A program made the position numbers and the translations under genes. Below the pieces are notes generated by a model. The model worked only from the letters and a program-made list of their open reading frames with translations. It ran no database searches and was not told the origin of the DNA. From NCBI GenBank assembly GCA_035048495.1, contig CM068552.1:21888154-21952153 (forward strand): DNA of 64,000 bases. Direction: 5' to 3'. Below are positions 11,837-24,278 of the stretch, one piece after another. This stretch comes from Euptelea pleiosperma (Eukaryota; Streptophyta; Magnoliopsida; Ranunculales; Eupteleaceae). Position 1 is the stretch's first letter, and each line of letters starts with the position of its first letter.

Positions 11837-11841
11837 GCTGG

Positions 11842-12166
11842 TTCATCAGGTTTCCTAAAATCAAATAGTTCAATACTGTGTTCTATCATCTTTCTCGTTC
11901 TATCCAAACACATTCACAAGATTTGTCTCCTTACACTCTAAACATTAAAAAAGAATTACGACTTTTTTTTTATTATAAGTAATTACCACTCTTCTTTGTG
12001 CAGACCACATGTTACTAGTCTTTACTAGTGTTATTCACTCATGTTGATCTCAGGCACTCTTAATGAATTAAAAATGATAGAAATTAAATGAAAAATGATC
12101 TCAGGCACTCAAGAAATTAAATTAATATTCTTCCCTTTACATACAATATCTACAAAAAATATCAGC

Positions 12167-12198
<32 letters not shown>

Positions 12199-13390
12199 AA
12201 AGAAAAGTTTTTTTTCATGTTCAATTATATCTTGTTTTGATACTTATAAAATGAAAAATTCGGAGAGACAATATGTTTTTCCAGAACATATAAAAATATG
12301 AACAAAAATGCATATTCTCCTACCACCTGCATTTTATAGAATTATGAATTTACGATTAAGGGTACCGCTATGATTTTTTAGAGCATACTATTTTTTTGAT
12401 TGACACTCTACAAAGGATGCCATTTATGATTCCAATGGTCCACTTGATATCAAACCTTGAACTGAACATAACCACAAAACTATTACTAAATCAGGTATTC
12501 GTATGTTCCTAGAAAGGTGATTCATAATCATTATTTGTTGTTTGGATGTTTAGGATTATCTGATTGGTGTGAGTTTTTGGGTTTTGATACATTGAGGATG
12601 TGGGATGTGTTGCATTGATAAGATGGTCTGTATTCTACAATGGCGGATGTGTACATACATTGATCCTGCTAAAAAGTGTTCTCAATTAAATCTTACAAAC
12701 AGCATCTATATAACAATTACTGGTGAGATGATGATCCCATATATTGCATTTCTAAATAGATCCATAAATTAAAATAGAATATCTTATTGATCACGAATCA
12801 TTTAGGGAGATCTCATGATCGAGTACATATGAATGCAACATGTCATACTGCTGAATTGGATCTGTCGTAGCAATGTTACCCCACGAAAGAGAAGGGAAAA
12901 TAAATATTTTATGTTGTGGATTTATAAAATAATAATTGTGATGTGGGTGTGTATGATGCAGCACCACAACATATGTTGTACAATATGGGAAGTTATTTTA
13001 TGGACTCAAGAACGTGTACTCGAGTGAGTTGGGTTTCCAACCTGACTCCCACACTGATTTTTTTGAGACGAGCAAACACATGAAAAAAATATTTCTAAAC
13101 ACAAAATTGCCGTGATTCATAACATCAGTGATTATGTCAGTTGGCGAAGATGAATCAAGTACCATGTGGAGATTAATGAAGACAGCCTGTAAATCTAACT
13201 TCTATAGAGATCTATTCTGGGTCCTAGTACTACAAAAAATAACCCAATACAAAAAATTTCACACATCCTCAAACCTTACACGTTAGAAGAAGGTAAGATC
13301 TTTTTTAATAAGAAAGTAAGATCTAGATTGTGATGAAAATGAATGATGGGGGCCCAAAACGTAATTTATTCAGCTAAGAAATGGCATAGG
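11842..13390. other. AT-rich sequence without recognised genes
   Basis: No ORF with family features on either strand. A compound (TA)n(TG)n microsatellite lies at about 12168-12198. Confidence 0.55.
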
Positions 13391-14141
13391 AGTTGTGGCC
13401 GTTGTGGGTCCACAACCCACATATCGCATGACACTTCTATCGTCTTTTCTGACCACATGCATCACATCAGGCCAATTCACCGTAACCAATAAAATCCCAC
13501 TACATTACCAGCTCCATGTGGCACTCGTTCAACGTCATCCCACAATATCACCAACCTCAAGAGATCCTACGTGGATGAATACGTGTAGCGTGTGCTCGAG
13601 AAAATACTTTTAAAATTAAAACAATACTAACCATTAAATCTGCTTTTCCTTCTACTCATGTTTCCTCGTTATCTCTCATTCTCGGGTTTTCCTGTCGCTC
13701 ATAAAAACTCTCTAATAATCTCTCTGAGAAAAAAGGCAGAAATACCAGATTCGAAACTCCAATTCTGTAAATTTTCGATTCACCATGATCAATCCGCATT
13801 AAGAAGCTCAACCTTGGACCTCTTCAGTAATAGCAGAAAAGGGTTTCTCGTTAATTTCAAAAGGTTGGAGAGAGGGTTGGAGAGGTGAGAGATTCTGCAG
13901 ACTCAGATTTCCAATTGATGAGAGATAGGACATAATCGTTTAAGAACCTTGCAACCTCATTCGACATAGAGCTCTCGAATCTGATGAATCAAGATGAAAG
14001 AGTTGTGTGGTTTTGAACTACTCAAGCCCCTAAACGTTTTGACCTCATCTTCTTTATAAAGATTAAGGAATCCCAATCGACACGATTACTCAAACATGTC
14101 TCTCTTACCCCCATCATATTTATGAAGATTAAGGAGCCTAA
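13391..14141. other. Unassigned sequence left of the Tourist-like MITE
   Basis: Several short ORFs lack recognisable domains. The repeated words (ccacgtg-like, tctctcttac) suggest an old repeat, but no termini were found. Confidence 0.4.
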
Positions 14142-14848
14142 GAGCAACTCCAACCCACGTCTCCAAAAGGGAATCTGCTCCATCTTTGAAGATAGACACA
14201 CCCCTCAAAAAGTGTTGTACTCTAACGGTCCCATCTCTAAAAAGGCATATTCTCCAAAAATGTCACACACGTGGATTGCTAAAAAGCATTCTTTTCCATT
14301 AAGTGATTTCTAGGCGTTGGATTAGAATTACGTGAAGATGGGCTGATTTTAACCGTGGGAATTTGAGCATTATTGACTATTATTTGAGGTACAAAGATTC
14401 GAAGGTTTGAAATCACTAATCAAGCTGATTTTTGGTTTGTAGGTCCACCTAGGGATTGGAAAAACATCCATACGGTCAGAGTCTTCTAAGGTTAATGGCC
14501 CCAAAGGCTGCCATGTGGCATTCTAAAATGCAAATATCAAAATATTTGAAAAAGGACACAAAAGTGATTTTAAAATTGTTGTTAATAAAAGTTGATGCTT
14601 TTTAAAGGGATACAAAATGAATTAAATTTGTTTAAAAGATTAGTACAAGGTTAAAGTAGGGAATTCAGAAAAGCAAAAAAGCAAAACTCCAAATTTGGAG
14701 CTAGAGAATAGAAACTCCATATTTGGAGCCGGATATGGAGATGGAGGAGTTAGCTCCAAATTTGGAGCCAGCAATAGAGATGGGTTGGACTGCATTTCAA
14801 AAAAAGCATCTCTATATTTGGAGTTATAGAGATGGGTTGGAGTTGGTC
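14142..14848. mobile_element. Tourist-like (PIF/Harbinger-type) MITE, 707 bp
   Basis: The ends are inverted repeats: gagcaactccaaccca on the left and the reverse complement of gaccaactccaaccca on the right. Both sides carry TAA (14139-14141 and 14849-14851), the 3-bp target duplication typical of PIF/Harbinger. It has no transposase. The inner part at about 14305-14520 resembles the repeat at 39326-39560 (ggtacaaagat, tcactaatcaagctga, ccatacggtc), so a second element may be nested inside. Confidence 0.75.
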
Positions 14849-15634
14849 TAACCGACACGACTACACACGAACGTCTCTCTTTAAAATTGAGACAAAGAGA
14901 TGCCAGTTTTATAACGTCTCTCCCTTTAAAATTGGAAAAAAGAGGTGCGGTTTTGTAATGAAACGTATGGAGAGGAAAATGGAGCTGCGGATGTGAAACG
15001 TATGGGAATTGGAAAGATTCTAGGAATAAAAAAAGTTATAACGGTTGTGAAGAGAGAACGTTCGGAAAGATAGAGAATTGGGAAGAGAGACAAACACTTG
15101 ATGATGTGGTGCTCTGACAGCAGAGAGTGCCACGTCAGCACTTCTCTGCTTTGTTATAGATATATAGATAGGTGTGTTCAATTAGTCTAGCAATGAGAAT
15201 ACATGGAAAGAAATCCTAACCCTACCACATCTGGACTTCATTACTGTTCTCTGTTTCTATTTTGTTTTTACAGTTTCAACTTTCATAATTCTTTCTTCCT
15301 TCTATTATTTCTGAACCAACGTGGAACAATCTACTCTTGCACTAGAAAAGGTTCCATCAAGATAGCTTCAAAATGATAATATTCTGAATTTTATGGAAAA
15401 TTCTATGGCAATAACAGGACCTAAAGTCATCATATGAAGCACTTACCAGAAAATACTACCAGTCCAAATAAACCATTGGAATATAAAATAATAAATTTTC
15501 TACAATAAATGTCTTCATATAATTATATTCTAGAACAAATATCTAATATCAAAAAAGCTTCTACAAATAAATCAAATGAATTTTCTGAAAGCGTGACTAC
15601 TTGTATGCACAATACTTGCAGCAAAAATACATAC
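14849..15634. other. Intronic or flanking sequence, no gene recognised
   Basis: No exon was found here on either strand. A short foldback with ccacgtcagcac occurs near 15120-15140. Confidence 0.4.
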
Positions 15635-15765
15635 CTTATGAAATGCCAGTATGTCAGCCAAAGGAATTGATAGTGTCATCTTTAAAGCAATATCAAGCAC
15701 ATCAGCAAGTGCTCTATCACCGTAGAGTTCAAAAACACCAAAGTTGACATAGTTTCCAGCAACTG
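15635..15765 (-). CDS. XPO7: Exportin-7-like exon (C-terminal third)
   Basis: Read on the minus strand, this 131-nt exon is preceded by an acceptor (gacag) and followed by a strong donor (AAG/GTATGT). The first two bases complete a split codon; 43 open codons follow and contain YVNFGVFELYGDRALAD and KMTLSIPLADILAF. This is a highly conserved segment of exportin-7 (RanBP16 family), an importin-beta-like HEAT-repeat nuclear transport receptor, at about residue 880-920 of roughly 1050. The exon is fully open, but the exon that should precede it is not visible upstream (higher coordinates). Confidence 0.85.
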
Positions 15766-16416
15766 CTGTCAAATGATAGTAAATCACAATAAAAGCGGTC
15801 AACAAGATGACACAGAGATGGCTCAATAAATTGAACAAGGAATAACAAAAGAAAAAAAAAACAGATGCTATCAAAGCGAATGTATATCATAGTAACAGCA
15901 GCCACAATCATAATGTGCTTGAATGCACGTGTTAGTAAAAATCAAACCAGCTATGACCAACATATTGGACTAACTTTATTTCAGGATCATTCAACTTAGT
16001 TTACTATATTTAACCATCCTTCTCATGTTGAAGTAGGAATATAATATATACATAGATACAAGGTTTTGATGGAATCAACATCTCTCTCCCCCTCACTGGG
16101 TGGTTTGGATATACTCGGTACTTCTTCCGTTGGGAAGGTTTTGATGCATCTCACTCTCTTTCTTGAGTTGGTTGATTTTTCCTTTTAATTAGAGTTTTGT
16201 CGAGTTGGTTGATTTTTCCATTTAATTAGGATTTTGATGAAATCAATGTTACTTCATACTGATATCTTTTTCCATTGGCACCCCTAATCTCCCCCATCTC
16301 TCTCGATCCAGTCGATTTTGCCTTTTCATTACGGTTTGATTTAGGGTCTCTCTCCCTCTCTAGAAGAAAAAATGATTGTGGACTATTGAAGATATTCAGT
16401 CAGTAGATATAATTTT
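15766..16416. other. Intron-like sequence with a short tandem repeat
   Basis: No exon is recognised. Two copies of a 37-bp unit starting gagttggttgattttt are found at about 16164-16237. Confidence 0.45.
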
Positions 16417-16436
16417 GATCAGATACTTGTATTTCT

Positions 16437-19400
16437 GATATTTTTTCTTTTTTTTGATAAGTATAATATCATTGAAAAGCCAAAAAGAGGCAACAGCACA
16501 ACAGCCTACGAGGTTGAGATAACCTCCAGAGGCACAACAAACAAGGCCCAAACCAGTGGAACACCCCCTTACGACAAACCCCTATTACATGCGTAATCCC
16601 AACGAAACACCAAGTCTTCAAAAAAAAGATCTCTGCATGCCGTAAACACTTTTGACCATAGGAAACGATCCCCTTGATATTGATGATGATTGCTGCCAGG
16701 TCTTCACTATTGCCTTCAAAGGAGCGCCGATTTCTTTCCTTCCACAGCCCCCACCATACAGCATATGGAAGGAGTTTCCACAGTATCTGGCCTCTTTTTG
16801 ATAACGGGGGAGGATGCCAACTCTTTAACAATTCCAGGATGGAACTCGGCATCACCCATCTTATCCCGAACTCCAAGAGGAAACTTGCCCACACCTCCCA
16901 CGCCACATTGCAATGCAGGAGCAAGTAATTAACAGTCTCCCTACTGTGCTTACACATACTACAATAGTCAACTAGGATCATCCCTCTCGAAATCAAGTGG
17001 TCAACTGTCAAGATCTTGTCCAGGGAGCCGCCCACACAAAGAAAGCCACCTTGGTCGGGATACTATTTTTCCAAATCAATTTCGCCGGATACCACATGTC
17101 CTCCTCCCTACTATTTAGCATCTCGTAGAGAGACCTGACCGAATAGTCACCATTCTTCGATAGAGACCACACACGCCTATCTTGTTTATGAGAAGGAATC
17201 TTAATATCATGCAGCCGAGTCAGCAATCTAGACAGAGGCTCGATTTCCCAATCATTGAGATTTCTTCGGAATCCAAAGTTCCACCCTATCACCTCCCCTC
17301 TACTTGTAATACACTCATGTATCAGGCTATTCTTCCTCTCCGAGAGAGCATAGAGTTCCGGGAAGTCCAAACATAAAGGGCCTGCTCCGCACCAGGTATC
17401 CTCCCAAAACTTGATTCTATTCCCCTCCCCTGCTTCATATCGAATGCCTTTCTCAAAGTCGTTTGCCACTTTCAAAATGCCCCTCCAGACTCCACAACCA
17501 AACGGTAGGCGGGATCTACTCGTTTCCCATCCAAAATGGGAAGTCCCATACTTACCGGCTATGCTCTTTGCCCAAGGACTGAAGGCTCCTTACCAAACCT
17601 CCATAACCATTTGGCAAGGAGAGCCCGATTCATGTCTTTGATGCTCTTGATCCCCAGACCCCCTCTTTTCTTATCCTTGCACACTGACTCCCATCTTACT
17701 AAGTGCATTTTACGGTTATCCAGCCGATCATTCCATAGGAAATCTTTAATAATCTTTTCCAGCTCCTTGACCACTTTGACTGGGGCAGTGAATAAAGACA
17801 TCTGGTAGAGAGGTAGACTGGATAGGGTGCTATTATTCAGCACTATTTTGCCACCTTTCGACAAGTATTTAGATTTCCACGTGGCTAGCCTGCTCCTGAA
17901 CCGCTCTATGATTGGCTCCCACTTACCCATGGATCTATAAGGCGCCCCTAGCGGCAAACCCAAGTATGAAGAAGGTAGACTGTCAATGTTGCATTGCAAG
18001 GTCTCTGCCAATGCTATTAAGTTAGCGATCTCCCCCACCCCGTAGACCTTGCTCTTTGCCAGGTTCACCTTCAACCCTGACACTGTTTCAAAGCAGCATA
18101 GTAGACCACGAAGAAACCTCACTTGCTCAATTGAAGGCCCAAGGAATACAAGAGTGTCGTCTGCAAACTGGAGGTGGGATGTCGCCTGGGTCCCTGGAGC
18201 CGTCTTAAAGCCTTCCATCTCACCTAGGCTGACTGCTCTACAGATCAAGCTCCCCAACGCCTCTGCCACCACAATAAACAAGAATGGAGATAACGGATCC
18301 CCCTGTCTAAGGCCCCTGGTGCTCTTGAAATAACCCGCAGGGGACCTGTTAACTAAGATAGAGAAAGAGATGCCGTCGAGATGCATTTATTGATCCATAA
18401 TCTCCACCTGTCTCCGAACCCCATTCTCCCCAACATACAATCAAGGAACCTCCAATCCACATGATCGTAAGCCTTCTCCATGTCAATTTTGCATAGGATC
18501 CCCGGCTCCCCAGTCTTCATTCTAGAGTCAATGCATTCATTGGCAATGAGAACCCCATCTAGAATCTGTCGGCCATAGACGAAAGCACTTTGATTTGGCG
18601 AAATAATCGAAGGCAACACCGCTCTAAGCCTGGAAGCTAGGATTTTGCCGATAATTTTGTAGACGCTTCCAACCATACTAATTAGCCTAAAGTCTGTAAT
18701 ATCATCAGCCCCCTAGACCTTCGGAATCACAGCTATGAAAGTGCAGTTTGAAGAGTAATCCAAGTACCCATTATCTTGGAAATCCCTAACAACAAGCATG
18801 AAATCTGCTCCCACGATGTCTCAGCACTGCTTGAAGAATGCCATAGTGAATCCATCAGGGCCCGGGGCTTTGTCGGAAGCCAACTCCGAGATCGCCTTCA
18901 GGACTTCCTCCTCATCGAAAGGCTTTTCCACCTTATCCTTTTCCTCCCTGCTAATTTGCCTAAACTGCAACCCATCAAATCTGGGGCGGAAAGCTGAGGA
19001 TCCAGTGTATAGATCCGAATAGTATCCCACAACTCCTGCTCTGATATCCTCCTCATCCTCCAAAGTTCTATCGCGGATGTTAATATGGGCTATGAAATTT
19101 CTCCTTCTGTGAGCATTGGCTACCTTATGGAAAAACTTTGTATTATTTTCTCCTTCCTTCAACCATTTTATGTGGGACTTCTGTCTCCAGCTAATTTCCT
19201 CCATCTTAATCAAATGTTGGTACTCTGCTTTCATATTAGTTCTCCGTACCTGCTCTTCCACAGATATCCCGCTCTCTTCCTCCCTCCTATCCAGCCCCAC
19301 TATCTCTTCTAAGACGCTATTCTTTTTGAGATCTATGCGGCCAAATTCCTCCCGGTTCCACTTAAGCTTTCCCCTAAAGATGTAGCCCGGTCTACCCATC

Positions 19401-20043
19401 ACAAAGGTCACTTTCCACTACTCCTCCACTTTTACTTTGAACGAAGGGCAAGTCAACCACATGTTTTCAAAGCGAAAAGGACTAGGACGCGAACTAAAGC
19501 CCCCGCAATCCAGCAGCAGAGGAACATGATTGGACGAAGGGCAAGGCATGGCCAATAATGAAACCCCTCAGAAATGGTCTTCCCAGCTGGTTGACACCAG
19601 AAATTTGTCCAGCCTACATAGAATTGGCTGCTCTTGGTTATTCCCCCCCATGGGAATGTCCACGAGCATGTTTCTACTAATAAATTCTCCAAACTGCTTC
19701 ATACTGTTATTCATTCTGCCCCTCACATTTTTCTCATAATGGAATCTCATGACATTGAAGTCCCCTCCAATGCACCAAGGATCGTCCCATAGGCCAGTAA
19801 TATCATCCAGCTCCTCCCAAAACTGGTCCCTAGAACTACTCCTAGTAGGACCGTATACTGCTGTAAGAACCCACCACAGCTGATCCCCCACACATCTGCA
19901 TCTGATGGACACCGAGAACGCCCCTACCAGCACGTCCTCAACCTCCACGAAGTTTCTGTCCCAAATAATCACAATGCCTCCCGCAGTGCCTATTGCAGGA
20001 AGGTCTTGCCACCCGAAGTCTCTAAACCCACACACTTCCTTTA
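16437..20043 (-). mobile_element. L1-type LINE, 5'-truncated, with target duplications
   Basis: On the minus strand the element runs from the endonuclease domain at 20043 to an A-rich tail at 16441-16455. Direct repeats flank it: gatcagatacttgtatttct at 16417-16436 and gatcaaatatttgtatttct at 20047-20066 (18 of 20 identical; three further bases match on the left). This is a typical LINE target duplication. ORF1 and the extreme start of the endonuclease are missing, so the copy was probably truncated during reverse transcription. It has the same orientation as the exportin-7-like exons. Confidence 0.92.
16469..20043 (-). pseudogene. LINE ORF2: endonuclease, reverse transcriptase, zf-RVT
   Basis: In order on the minus strand: endonuclease/exonuclease/phosphatase domain (20043-19568, with the GDFN motif), linker, RT start (19411-18821, ending in DKAPGPDGFTMAFFKQC), RT palm 1 (18676-18353, with the ISPNQSAF and DMEKAYDHVDW segments), RT palm 2 (18386-17559, with RQGDPLSPFLF and the catalytic FADD), then the zinc-binding zf-RVT region (17475-16469, with WKNSIPTKVAFFVW and the CSMCKHS..H..LHC pattern). 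A few stops and frameshifts (about 18830, 18370, 17560 and 17020) break the frame, but the domains are well preserved. Confidence 0.93.
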
Positions 20044-20066
20044 TTTGATCAAATATTTGTATTTCT

Positions 20067-22304
20067 TGCTCCTTAGTTAACCTTATCTCTTGTTTCAATA
20101 AACCTACTAATCACCACTAAGGAGAAAAGTAAAATGTTCTAACATGCTTCATGAATTAAAGATATTACTTTTTTTTAAATGTGTTCATCTGGATCAATGC
20201 TTGACTATGTACAATTGGCAATGTTGGTACAAGCTGCATGATATTAAGTTTCGACACATTGCCATGAAATATACCAAAATTGTTTTATTTCCACAAAGTA
20301 TTTTATTTTCATTTCATATTTAAAAATAATTAATAATTTTAAATAACAAAATGTTTTTAAACGCTAAGGCATGAGACGAGGCACTTCACGAGCCAAAGCC
20401 TTGAGGTGCAATCCTCAAGGCGTAAGCCTCTCGACCAAGCATTTTTAAGTAGTTAAATAATTAAATATAAAATAAATAAATAGTAAATATTGAAAAAAGG
20501 AGAAAATCAAGGAATAATCTCAAAAAGTAAGAAAGAGATGACAATTCACAAATTTATATTCCAATCCAATTTTGAAACTCATCAAAATCAAATTAAAAGA
20601 GTACCGAAATCATATTCATAGTTTCATATTTCCATATCCAAAGTTTGGAACTCATCAGAATCAAATTATAAGTGTACCTCATCCATAGTTTCATACTTCC
20701 AACTTTCCAAGTCCACTAAAACAAAAACAAAAGTTAAGAGTGTCACAGCCACTTTAATCCAATTATTTTAAACGCGAACGCCTGGGGTGAGGCACTTCAA
20801 TAGCGTAAAGTGTGAGGCGTAATCCTCATATGCCTGTTCAAATAAATATTGAAAATAAGATAGAAAATAAATAATAGGATAATTCAATAAAAAAGATAAA
20901 TTTACTTAAATTTGTGGAAAAATAATATTAATCTATTTTATAGGGGGAAAAGAAATGTTTTTGTTGCTTTTATTTAAGCTAGAATAGCTTGTTGTTGTTG
21001 TTGTTGTTGTTGTTGTGATTTATAAAAAAAAAAAAATTGATTTTTTAAGGTAATTTGCCCTCCACTGATATATGCATGTGTGGCGCAAGCTTCTGAGAGA
21101 AAACATTAAAAAAGGTATAAAAGGCGTGATGCGTAAACCTTTTTAAAAGCCTCAGTAGACGAGGCATAAGTTTCATAAGCCTTGCCCCGAGGCAAGCCTC
21201 AAGGAATAAGCCTCGAAAGCCTTTTAAAACACTGGAATAATGTACTGAAATTAGTAGTAAATAGCAAGGTTTTAAAGGGTCTATTATAATGTTATATGGG
21301 TCACATCTGAGTCAAAAAATCGAACATAGTATTATTATTTTTGTTCAAAATAATCTCGATAACGATAAAAAACCATTCTTTTCCAAGCAAGTTGTTTTCG
21401 ATTTTGGGCATTATTTTTGAAAAATAACGTAATAGGGCTGGGGCGTTACTGTAATAATAGCCGTTATTTTCTAACGGACATTTTTAAAGCCACGGTAAGT
21501 ACAACATGTAATGACAATTTTCACTTATTAGTATATACAAATTCTAATGGTTAATTATGTTATAATCTAACTTTACTAATTTAAACAAAATTTTATTTTA
21601 ATTAAATAATAAGAAACCTTTCACGTTGTTATGGCTTCCTGAAGTCACAAGATGATTGTATTTGCTTTTATGTACTTAAATGAAATGATTACGAAGATTT
21701 AAATGTGAAAGTCTAAGTCTCACACCTACATTAGCATGTAATCCTAATTTTCCTACTACAAATGGTTGTTTAGTGTCATATGATGGGCATTGTAGGTGTG
21801 TTTTCATGCTTGTTTTGTCATCTCTTATATACAATGTGTTTACTATTTTGTTCCACGATTTTCATAATGTTGATATAATTTCCAAAAAATTTACAATATT
21901 TCCACACTGATGGTATATTTCCATTCCAAGTTGAATGAAATATACATAAAAATTGATATTTAAAACCTTACACAAGGTTCCAAAGATCTAAAGAACTGAG
22001 ATAATAAGCCTAAGTTGTTCTTAGACTCAATTTTCCTAGTAAAAATGTTCTTCCCGCTAATAAAGCAAAAGAAAATATATCATTTGCCAAAGTTTCAGTT
22101 GGATATTGCCCACTTAGAAGTGCAACGTAAGCTCCATTCATGTTGGTCAGTTTGTTGGTTTAGTTACAGGATTTAGGTCATGCAGTGATCTTTTTCATTG
22201 GTTTTATGACAGATTACTGCACTGCGGGATTTGGAACATCACAAACACACGGGGTATCATATTGGGTGTTGTAGAGAACTGTAGCCAGTGGCCACATGCA
22301 ACTA
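20067..22304. other. AT-rich intron-like sequence with a GGC/GCC-word repeat cluster
   Basis: No gene is recognised. From about 20350 to 21235, degenerate segments such as aaacgctaaggc, gaggcacttca, aaggcgtaagcctc and agccttttaaaacac recur in both orientations, as at the ends of some plant hAT-type non-autonomous elements. I could not define a target duplication. A (TTG)n run lies at about 20990-21016. Confidence 0.4.
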
Positions 22305-22309
22305 AAATT

Positions 22310-22539
22310 TGTTATCAGATACGTATGTCTCTATGTATTTCTATCTATAGGGGTAGTATTGTAAATACTCCTCTTGAGGGGGTTATTGGTCTTTTTGTAA
22401 AGTTCTCCATATAAAATATATTTTGTGGAGTCATGTGACCTAATCACATGACATCCGCTTCTCTCTTCTCTCTTCTCTCTCCTCCCTCTTCTCTCCTTGA
22501 TCCTAAACCAAACCCTAACCCTAATCTATCAATTCCACT
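22310..22539 (+). repeat. 5' LTR of copia element 2
   Basis: It starts tgttatcaga and ends ccact immediately before the primer-binding site. It has a TATA-like ccatataaaatat, the shared ggagtcatgtgac segment and a pyrimidine-rich tail with ccctaa units. Confidence 0.88.
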
Positions 22540-22551
22540 TGGTATCAAAGC
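22540..22551 (+). promoter_or_regulatory. Primer-binding site of copia element 2
   Basis: tggtatcaaagc matches the initiator-tRNA primer site with one change (tggtatcagagc is usual), directly after the LTR. Confidence 0.85.
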
Positions 22552-23222
22552 CATTTGAAGGAGTTTTCTGAAGGGAGTTCTACCAGAGATCAATTAGGGA
22601 GCTGATGACATCATCAAGGTCGTACGGCTGCTGACATCAACCGACAGACAGGGTACCCATCTTTCTCCCAAACTCTAGATCTTGATAGATCTCTATTTTT
22701 AGAGTTTTTTGGTGATTTTTGTAGAATGTTTCGGGTACATTTGGTGGCTGTTTTGCTCATTTCTCTTGAATATTAAAGAAAATTGTGATTTCAAACCAGC
22801 TGGTTTTTCGGGTTCTTAATAGCCCTTTTGTTAGGGTTTATCTCTTGTTTTTTATCCTCTACAACCTAACCTACATGAGGATACCTCATTTGTGCCAATC
22901 CAATGCCGATTGAAGGAGTTGAAAGGAGTTTTATACCATCTAATTACCGTTGGCGATGTGAATATGCCCTATATGACGATCGGTTGGGTCCTAAACTTCC
23001 CCAAATAAATCCCATACCTCCTTAAAAATTATTTCATGGCTCTAGGATGCTTTCCTACATCCCTATGCTGCTCCCTTCTTTCATCCGTCCACTTCTGATA
23101 TTCTTTGGAGGTTTGTATGGGTGTTTTTCAATCACGGGCTATAATTATCTTTTTTCCTTTTGAATACCTTCTTTTTGGCTTTGTTTGTCCTTTTTCTTCT
23201 TATCTCTCCTTGTTGATTCGTT

Positions 23223-24278
23223 ATGGAGACACCGCCTATCCCGGGAATTCCCTCAAGGTCAGATGTTAGCACCGATTCTACCTCCAGAGGAACTAGAGGG
23301 CTTGTGATGCGACAAGTGATTTATGAGAACCTCGGGTTGCAGATTACATCCGTCAAACTCAATGGGACTAACTATTTGGAATGGGCTCGAACCGTACGGT
23401 TGTTCATTGGGTGGGAAGACGGGGCATTGCACAAGGCGGACTGAAGAGCCAGATGAGGATGATCCCATGTTTGAGAAATGGGAAATTGATAACCTCACAG
23501 TCCAGTCTTGGCTTGTCAACTCCATGGAGCCTCACATCAGTCGGGGTTTTCTCTTCATGCGCACAACCTAAGATGTTTGGGAAACTGCCAAGGAGACTTA
23601 CTCATCACAGTAGAATACTGGTAGAGCTTACCAGTTGAAGCAGAGCATCTTCCGCCATTGTCAGGGAGGCAAATCCCTATCCGACTATTTTACGATGCTT
23701 CGGAGTATGTGGGAGGAGTTAGACTACTATGATTCCTACCTTCTTCCTTTCCCAGATGAAGTGGTCAAGTACTAGAAGCACGTTGAAGAAGGCAGGATAT
23801 TTGAGTTCCTTTCTGGACTCAATCCCTCATATGAGTTGTCCAGGATTCAGAACCTTAGTAGTCGGACAACTCTACCTACTCTCGGTGAGGTCTACTCATA
23901 TGTATAGAGTGGGGAGAGCCGCAGACTATCTCTTCAGGATGAGTCTCCTATTCACGAGCGATTAGCGCTTGTTACCTCCTCACCCACTCATGCCTTTGCA
24001 TCTGCTTCTCAGCCTCAGCAGCTACAGTGGAGTAGACCCCCACAGTTCTCTACTCCTTCAGCTGGCCGACCTTCCTCCTCCAAGAAGAGGCCCAAGTGTG
24101 ATTTTTGTGGTCGCCTTGGACATTTGAAGGAGACTTACTGGAAGCTACATGGTCGACCCCAGTCTTCTACTTGCTCCAGCCAGTCCAAATCTTTTGGTCT
24201 GCATTCTGATGGCATAGACACTTCAGCATCCTCTCATGGCCAGTCTCTTCAGAGTTCTTCTCCACTGGCTTCTACTGG
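23223..24278 (+). pseudogene. gag of copia element 2, first part
   Basis: The start at 23223 gives an N-terminus similar to Gag of element 1 (IPSRSDVSTDSTSRG, then NYLEWART). Frameshifts and stops follow from 23440. A nearly intact CCHC knuckle is encoded at about 24100-24150 (CDFCGRLGHLKETYW; the third Cys is changed to Tyr). The frame ends where the solo LTR enters. Confidence 0.85.

Larger units (their letters stand above)
5291..11841 (+). mobile_element. Ty1/copia LTR retrotransposon, element 1 (degenerate, nested insertions)
   Basis: The order LTR, primer-binding site, gag, protease, integrase, RT, RNase H, LTR identifies a copia element. All domains are split by stops and frameshifts, so it is not autonomous. 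It carries a 276-bp hAT-like element in its leader (6141-6416), another in integrase (8483-8806) and a 343-bp solo LTR near the end of RNase H (11259-11601). The polypurine tract and first bases of the 3' LTR are lost: the usual aacttgaggg is followed directly by LTR-internal sequence at about 11681. Flanking pentamers (acttg and gctgg) match only in part. Confidence 0.93.

Noticed and set aside
20350..21235. A defined DNA transposon made of the aaggc/gcctc repeats
   Set aside because: Inverted ends are weak and no target duplication could be found, so only a repeat cluster is reported.
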